Assembly: GCF_021018745.1 (NCBI RefSeq)
Contig: NZ_CP063845.1
Location: 496,001-560,000, forward strand
Source of the DNA: Gloeobacter morelensis MG652769
GTDB lineage: Bacteria; Cyanobacteriota; Cyanobacteriia; Gloeobacterales; Gloeobacteraceae
Direction: 5' to 3'
Length of the DNA stretch: 64,000 nucleotides
Shown here: positions 59,770 through 64,000 of the stretch, piece by piece
Layout: every line of letters starts with the position of its first letter
Position numbering within the stretch: the stretch's first letter is position 1
Made by a program: the position numbers and the translations under genes
Notes under the pieces: generated by a model
What the model saw: only the letters and a program-made list of their open reading frames with translations
What the model was told of the DNA's origin: nothing
The model's database searches: none

Positions 59770-59890
59770 ATGAAACGCCAGTGGACCGAGCAAGAACTGA
59801 TTGAACAGTGGACGCTTCTGCCCGATGAGTTGACCCTGATGGCCAGTCTGGCTGACTACAACCGTCTCGGCTTTGCCATCCTGCTGAAAT
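59770..59890 (+). pseudogene. Tn3-family transposase (DUF4158), N-terminal remnant
   Basis: Forty codons beginning MKRQWTEQELIEQWTLLPDE and ending RLGFAILLK, the start of Tn3-type TnpA proteins. The frame is cut exactly by the left end of the IS3-family element at 59891. The remaining 900 or so residues are not found after the IS, so a deletion accompanied or followed insertion. Confidence 0.75.
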
Positions 59891-59947
59891 TGAGCTTGCT
59901 CGGGTTATGTGGACACTCCCTGTAGACTCAAAAGCGAGGAGGAGTCC

Positions 59948-60250
59948 ATGACAACGAAACCACAACCGCAATACACACCCGAGCAACGCGCCGAAGCCGT
60001 CCGCATTAGCGAGCAATCCGGCAAGTCCACCTACCAGGTTGCCCGCGACCTCGGTATCTCCCAGACCACCCTCAGCCGCTGGCGGCGCCAAGCCCTCGCC
60101 GAGCGAAAGCACGACAACGACCCCGACGTTCCCCTGAGTACCGACGAGCGTCGGGAGTTAGCCCGCCTGCGCCGAGAAAACAAACAACTGCAACTGGAGC
60201 GCGATTTGCTAAAAAAAGCGGCGGCCTTCTTTGCCAAAGACCACTCGTAG
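59948..60250 (+). CDS. IS3-family transposase OrfA
   Basis: A 100-residue DNA-binding protein: YTPEQRAEAVRISEQSGKST, then YQVARDLGISQTTLSRWRRQ (helix-turn-helix), and a leucine-zipper ending LRRENKQLQLERDLLKKAAA FF. A run of seven A (60211-60217) reads A-AAA-AAA in the codon frame, the classic slippery site for -1 frameshifting. The -1 frame is open from there through the orfB start, giving the OrfAB fusion that is the active transposase. Confidence 0.9.
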   Translation: MTTKPQPQYTPEQRAEAVRISEQSGKSTYQVARDLGISQTTLSRWRRQALAERKHDNDPDVPLSTDERRELARLRRENKQLQLERDLLKKAAAFFAKDHS

Positions 60251-60264
60251 AACGCTACCGGGCA

Positions 60265-61185
60265 ATGGAGGCACACAAAGACGATGATCCGGTAGCGTTG
60301 ATGGCCAGGGTGCTGAAGGTGGCGCGCTCGGGCTACTACGCCTGGCGGCGACGCGGCCCCTCAAAACGGCAACTGGAGGACCGGGTGCTCACCGAGCGGG
60401 TCGAAGAACTGTTCAAGGCTTCACGCGGGACCTACGGCAGCCCCAGGATCCAGGCGGCTTTGCGCGCCGAAGCTCGGCCGGCCGGTCGGCATCGCATTGC
60501 CAGACTGATGCGTCAGGCGGGTTTGGTGGCCCGCGAACGCAAAGGTCGCTCTCCACGGACCACCGACAGCCGCCATCGTCTGCCGGTGGCGGACAACCTG
60601 CTTGCCCGGCGGTTCGGTGCTTGCGAAGCGGACAGCAAATGGGTGGCGGATATCACTTACCTGCCCACCTGCGAAGGCTGGCTGGTTCTGGCGGTGGTGA
60701 TGGACTTGTTTTCCCGCCGCGTGGTCGGCTTGGGGTCGTTGGGGCAACGACCCTGGTCGATGGCGGTACACTTGCGCAGTGAATTGGTGCTGACGGCACT
60801 GCAAGCGGCCCTCGGTAAGCGCGTACCGGCCGCGTCGGGGCTGTTGTTTCATTCGGACCGCGGCAGTCAATATGCCAGCTGGGTGTATCGGCAAGCGCTG
60901 TCGGCGGCGGGTATCACCTGCAGCATGAGCCGCAGCGGCAACTGCCTGGACAATGCGGTGGCCGAAAGCTTCTTCGGCACCCTCAAAGTCGAGTTGGTGT
61001 ATCGATTGGGTCCAATGGACCGCCGACAGATGCGCACGACGGTGGCCGAGTGGCTGGAGGTGTTTTACAACCGTCAACGCCGCCATTCGGCGTTGGGAAA
61101 CAGAAGCCCGGAGGAGTATGAACGCCACTACGGCAAGGAGGTCCAGCTGAGCAAGGCAGCCGTTTCTCAACCCACTGTCCACTAA
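60265..61185 (+). CDS. IS3-family transposase OrfB (DDE integrase)
   Basis: A 306-residue integrase domain. An HTH_21-type helical part (ASRGTYGSPRIQAALRAEAR) is followed by the DDE triad: D in KWVADITYLPT, D in LLFHSDRGSQYAS and E in NAVAESFFGTLKVELV, with the usual 35-residue spacing to Glu. Residues between the first and second Asp include GLGSLGQRPWSMAVHLRSEL. The reading frame is intact. It is probably expressed mainly as OrfAB by -1 frameshift at 60211-60217. Confidence 0.92.
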   Translation: MEAHKDDDPVALMARVLKVARSGYYAWRRRGPSKRQLEDRVLTERVEELFKASRGTYGSPRIQAALRAEARPAGRHRIARLMRQAGLVARERKGRSPRTTDSRHRLPVADNLLARRFGACEADSKWVADITYLPTCEGWLVLAVVMDLFSRRVVGLGSLGQRPWSMAVHLRSELVLTALQAALGKRVPAASGLLFHSDRGSQYASWVYRQALSAAGITCSMSRSGNCLDNAVAESFFGTLKVELVYRLGPMDRRQMRTTVAEWLEVFYNRQRRHSALGNRSPEEYERHYGKEVQLSKAAVSQPTVH

Positions 61186-61200
61186 AGCCGGGCAAGCTCA

Positions 61201-61366
61201 GCTGGTTGAGCTCGTGCCGATTAAAGCTCCGGGTTGCCAGGTAGGCACTGGTCTGGTGCTGAGTGACCACAGTTTGCAGTTGCTGGAGCAGACTTTTGCC
61301 CTCGGCCAGGCTGAGGCCGAACGTGGCCGGAAGCAACTGGGCGGCGTCCCGGGTGAGACTTGTCAA
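61201..61366 (-). pseudogene. ISKra4-like transposase, N-terminal remnant
   Basis: A frame from 61366 reading MTSLTRDAAQLLPATFGLSL, then AEGKSLLQQLQTVVTQHQTS AYLATRSFNRHELNQLS, cut by the IS3 element at 61200. The layout resembles the N-terminus of ISKra4-type transposases before their cysteine motif. Similarity is judged by pattern only. Confidence 0.35.
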
Positions 61367-61390
61367 GGGGTGGGTGGTTTGTCGGCCCTC

Positions 61391-61693
61391 TTGGGGTAAG
61401 GGTAGAGAAGCTGCAATGGGAGGCAGTTTAAAAATTTTTCGCTGACGCTTTTTCTCTGAAACACTCTCTTAGTAAGCATTTCAAGGTTTTTCTTTCTCAG
61501 AAAAGTGTAGCCAAAGTACACAGACAAAATTTACAAACCTCAAGAATTTCTTGAGAATTTATCGATATGAGTATAATTCTGGCTCTCAGGCGCTAAATCC
61601 TAAAATGTTCTCCAGCCGGACATTTCAGAACTTTGGATTGAGTATAGAAATACCCCGCGACTTTTAAAATCAGCTTCTCTACCCTACCCCCAA
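61391..61693. mobile_element. MITE-like element (303 bp)
   Basis: Terminal inverted repeats of 23 bases (61391-61413 and 61671-61693) match at 21 positions and share the perfect 14-base core GGGTAGAGAAGCTG. The interior is AT-rich, without an open frame of note, and contains a small palindrome CTCAAGA/TCTTGAG at 61539-61555. Size, repeats and lack of coding capacity fit a miniature inverted-repeat transposable element. No target duplication is clear. Confidence 0.7.
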
Positions 61694-61911
61694 GCTCTGG
61701 GGAGAGAAGCTGTTAGATAAGCTGCGCTACTTGCAATGCTGCGTGTGCCAGGAGACCAGCTACGTCCATTGGCTGGGAAAAATGCTCTATGGCGAGAAGG
61801 GCTGGGTGCGACGACCCCGATCACGTCTACTAATTACTTAGTTCAACAGTTCTGGCGCAAACCCTGGTCACTCAGGGCTTCATGAATAATCTGGGTTAGG
61901 ATGTTTGTTCG
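61694..61911. other. Intergenic region before AraC gene
   Basis: About 220 bases. Its first part forms a hairpin with the MITE right end (GCTTCTCT at 61673-61680 pairing with AGAGAAGC at 61703-61710). A short cysteine-containing frame in the middle has no family I can name. The last part probably holds the araC-type promoter. Confidence 0.4.
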
Positions 61912-62976
61912 ATGAATATGCGGACGTTCAGCCAAAGAGATCTGGCGCTGCGGATGACTTATCCGGGGTTCGTATTTCGCGCGCTCTCTAAAGAAGGCCA
62001 CGACCTCAAGCGATTGCTTGCAAACACCGGATTGACGGAAGAAGTCCTCTCCGATCCGGAATTCCAGACCGGGTTGCCACCACTTCGTCGGTTCTTTCTG
62101 AATGCAATCGAACAGACCGGTGAACCGCATCTTGGGATCCGGCTTGCCCAGCAGTTCGAAGCCAACTTCATTGGCCTGCCGGCCTACGCCAGCATGAACG
62201 CATCGACTTTCAAGGACGCGCTGGCGGTGTTGAGCCGCTTCTTCTTCCTGGCCTTCCCGGCGATTGAGTTCACATCTCCCGACAAGAACGCCGAGGTTCA
62301 ACCCGGCGAATTCGCGATTCGGTTGCGACCGAAACTGCCGCTGGGCGACATCTCTTATTTTGCATCCGTCAGTGCCTTAGTGGCATGCGAGGGTCTGTGT
62401 AAGGCGATCTTGCGCACGCCCAAGGCTGCGTTGCGCGGTGAGATGAGTATCAGCCAGCCCGAGGGATGGGCGCATGTCGAAGAGCAAATAGGCTTTCCCA
62501 TCCGCTTCCAAGCCCCCGACATAAGGCTATTCTTGGCCGACGTGCTGTTGACCAGAGCATTGCCCGGAGCAGACCCGCTCAATCATCCGCGTCTCCTGGC
62601 ACTTTGCGAACAGGTTGCAGAGAGAGCACGCGTCGAGACAACGCCTTTTAGCGAAGTCACCTCATTCCTCCAAGAAGGGCAGAATCTCGCCTTGCCAATC
62701 TCGCAGGTCGCGGCAGCTCTTGGTTACTCCGAACGGAGTCTGCGTCGGCACCTGGAGCGGTCGGGCACAACATTCCGAAAGCTGACGAGCGAGATCCGCG
62801 AGCAGAGGGCTCGCGGGATGCTTGCCAACACAGCCATACCGATCAAGACCATCGCTCACGACCTGGGTTTTGACACACCGTCGAACTTCGCAAGGAGCTT
62901 CAAACGGTGGGCAGGCACCTCGCCTTCGGCCTTTCGCCTGGCACGGAGCGCAAAGGACATTTCTGGTCAAAACTGA
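61912..62976 (+). CDS. AraC family transcriptional regulator (OruR/ArgR-like)
   Basis: A 354-residue regulator. Residues about 20-205 form the arabinose-binding-like N-terminal domain of the OruR type (LKRLLANTGLTEEVLSDPEF, HLGIRLAQQFEANFIGLPAY). The C-terminal AraC DNA-binding domain (about 245-345) has ISQVAAALGYSERSLRRHLE and IAHDLGFDTPSNFARSFKRW AGTSPSAFR. It lies 121 bases upstream of the arylsulfatase gene on the same strand and probably controls it. Its GC is normal for the window. Confidence 0.92.
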   Translation: MNMRTFSQRDLALRMTYPGFVFRALSKEGHDLKRLLANTGLTEEVLSDPEFQTGLPPLRRFFLNAIEQTGEPHLGIRLAQQFEANFIGLPAYASMNASTFKDALAVLSRFFFLAFPAIEFTSPDKNAEVQPGEFAIRLRPKLPLGDISYFASVSALVACEGLCKAILRTPKAALRGEMSISQPEGWAHVEEQIGFPIRFQAPDIRLFLADVLLTRALPGADPLNHPRLLALCEQVAERARVETTPFSEVTSFLQEGQNLALPISQVAAALGYSERSLRRHLERSGTTFRKLTSEIREQRARGMLANTAIPIKTIAHDLGFDTPSNFARSFKRWAGTSPSAFRLARSAKDISGQN

Positions 62977-63097
62977 ATAGCATTTGGCCGAGCGAGAACT
63001 TCTGCTTGGCTCCCTATCGTGCTTTAACGGTAATGTCATGAGCCGTGGGCCTGATCGCAAATGCATAGGCTTAGCAGCGGTTGCGAGGTTGCAGTCC

Positions 63098-64000
63098 ATG
63101 AAGAAACTCCATTCTGAACGTGCGTTGTCAGTCCTAACAGCGTCGGCGGTCGTGGCTCGGGCGGGCCTTTTCCTGTTTGCCTTGAGCCTGGCGAGTGCTG
63201 TTCCGGCCATGGCGAGAAACACTCGACCGAATATTCTGCTCGTGCTCTTCGATGACGTGGGCTTCATGGATTTCAGCGCATATGGCAGCGACACGCGGAC
63301 ACCGAACATCGATGCCCTGGCGAAAAAGGGGGTGATGCTCTCGCGCTACCACTCCTCACCCTTTTGCGGGCCGAGCCGTGCGATGCTCATGACGGGTATG
63401 GACAATCACCAGGTCGGCATGGGGACGCTGGTGGAAACGGTGACCCCGGAGATGCGCAAGCGCCCCGGTTACTCGATGCTCTGGAGCGCGAATCGAACGA
63501 CCGTTGCCAGCCTGCTATCCGCTGCGGGCTATAAGACCTATGTGACTGGCAAATGGGGCATTGGCGAGGCGGGGGCGAACCTTCCGAACCGGTTCGGGTT
63601 TGATCGGTCCTACGTGATGGATGCGACCGGCGGCAGCAATTACGATGCCAAACCGTATCTGCCGGGATACAACAATGTGGACTGGTTTGAAGACGGCAAG
63701 CCGATCAAGTTGCCCGACGATTACTATTCGTCGCGAACCCTCGTCGACAAGATGATCAAATACATCGATGCGGGCGACCCTGATGCGCCGTTCTTTGCGT
63801 TCCTGTCGTTGCAGGCCGTACACATCCCGGTGCAGGTGCCGACATCCTATATCGACGCCTATAACGGTGTGTTCGACGCTGGGTGGGATGTGATGCGCAA
63901 GGCGAGGCTGCAGCGGGCCATCGACATTGGGCTGGTCCCGCCCAGCACCAAACTGGCCTCGTCGCCCAAAACACATCGCGCATGGGACGATCTGACGCCT
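63098..64000 (+). CDS. Arylsulfatase, N-terminal part (3' end outside window)
   Basis: The first 301 residues of an exported sulfatase; the frame is open to the window edge. A signal peptide covers residues about 1-39 (FLFALSLASAVPAMA-R). The calcium site begins with D52-D53 in NILLVLFDDVGFMDFSAYGS. The formylglycine motif C-x-P-S-R is intact (C90 in SSPFCGPSRAMLMTG), and YKTYVTGKWGIGE supplies the conserved Lys. It would need a formylglycine-generating enzyme encoded elsewhere. It acts in the periplasm on sulfate esters and likely serves sulfur scavenging under AraC control. Confidence 0.9.
   Translation, partial: MKKLHSERALSVLTASAVVARAGLFLFALSLASAVPAMARNTRPNILLVLFDDVGFMDFSAYGSDTRTPNIDALAKKGVMLSRYHSSPFCGPSRAMLMTGMDNHQVGMGTLVETVTPEMRKRPGYSMLWSANRTTVASLLSAAGYKTYVTGKWGIGEAGANLPNRFGFDRSYVMDATGGSNYDAKPYLPGYNNVDWFEDGKPIKLPDDYYSSRTLVDKMIKYIDAGDPDAPFFAFLSLQAVHIPVQVPTSYIDAYNGVFDAGWDVMRKARLQRAIDIGLVPPSTKLASSPKTHRAWDDLTP

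Larger units (their letters stand above)
59891..61200 (+). mobile_element. IS3-family insertion sequence (1310 bp)
   Basis: Ends are TGAGCTTGCTCGG (59891) and the inverted copy ending CAAGCTCA (61200), the TG...CA termini of IS3 elements, with imperfect inverted repeats of about 28 bases including GTGGACA. It carries orfA and orfB. No 3-4 base target duplication is seen (left ...AAT, right GCT...), so an adjacent deletion is likely. It lies between a Tn3 remnant and an ISKra4-like remnant. Confidence 0.88.

Overview
The window reads as a high-GC chromosomal segment of a cyanobacterium, and a Gloeobacter-like organism fits best. Support comes from families largely confined to oxygenic phototrophs (light-dependent protochlorophyllide reductase, a CruP-type lycopene cyclase paralogue, DUF751/Ycf33, DUF3593, DUF2973, DUF2358, DevBCA exporter, LL-diaminopimelate aminotransferase) together with base composition well above most cyanobacteria. 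The genus is an inference; no rRNA gene is present.

Layout. 1-2165: end of a type I restriction HsdR gene coupled to a YgjP-like metallopeptidase. 2316-3539: a lower-GC two-gene unit (acidic glycine-zipper protein plus membrane protein). 3663-14210: mostly housekeeping and conserved genes (argJ, rbfA, bioY, rpsO), with a pentapeptide/TIR fusion and an RND efflux pair. 14240-21689: a TetR regulator facing a devBCA exporter across a palindromic operator, then ilvC, an M28 peptidase and tRNA-Cys. 21887-30101: dnaG, a 645-residue aconitase, a TPR protein and several small orphan genes.

30208-38438 is the most distinctive block. A NarL-type response regulator and a histidine kinase lie divergent from a contractile-injection-system operon: Pvc16-like terminator, sheath, three gp19-like tube proteins, two tail-assembly proteins and DUF6760, followed by a Ser/Thr kinase. 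Baseplate, spike, tape-measure and ATPase genes are absent, so the system must be split over more than one locus or be incomplete. Strong hairpins flank the sheath gene on both sides.

38481-53916: dapL, por, DUF2358, cruP-like, a ClpB-like AAA protein with a decayed second ATPase domain overlapping a YbjN protein, lepB, a lipid kinase, nucleoside hydrolase, threonine-aldolase-like enzyme, folA, a Tat-exported aminotransferase and an M14 peptidase.

53983-61911 is a mobile-element graveyard: a small RTX-repeat protein, an internally deleted IS4-family copy with a 10-bp target duplication, a decayed IS701-family copy, an AraC stub, a low-GC islet (Coq4-like protein and lipoprotein), remnants of IS630-, IS1634-, Tn3- and ISKra4-like elements, an apparently intact IS3-family element and a 303-bp MITE-like element. 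The window closes with an AraC regulator and the start of an arylsulfatase gene cut by the right edge.

A roughly 190-bp structured repeat occurs three times (15384, 29297, 41487); a compensatory base-pair change between copies supports a conserved hairpin.
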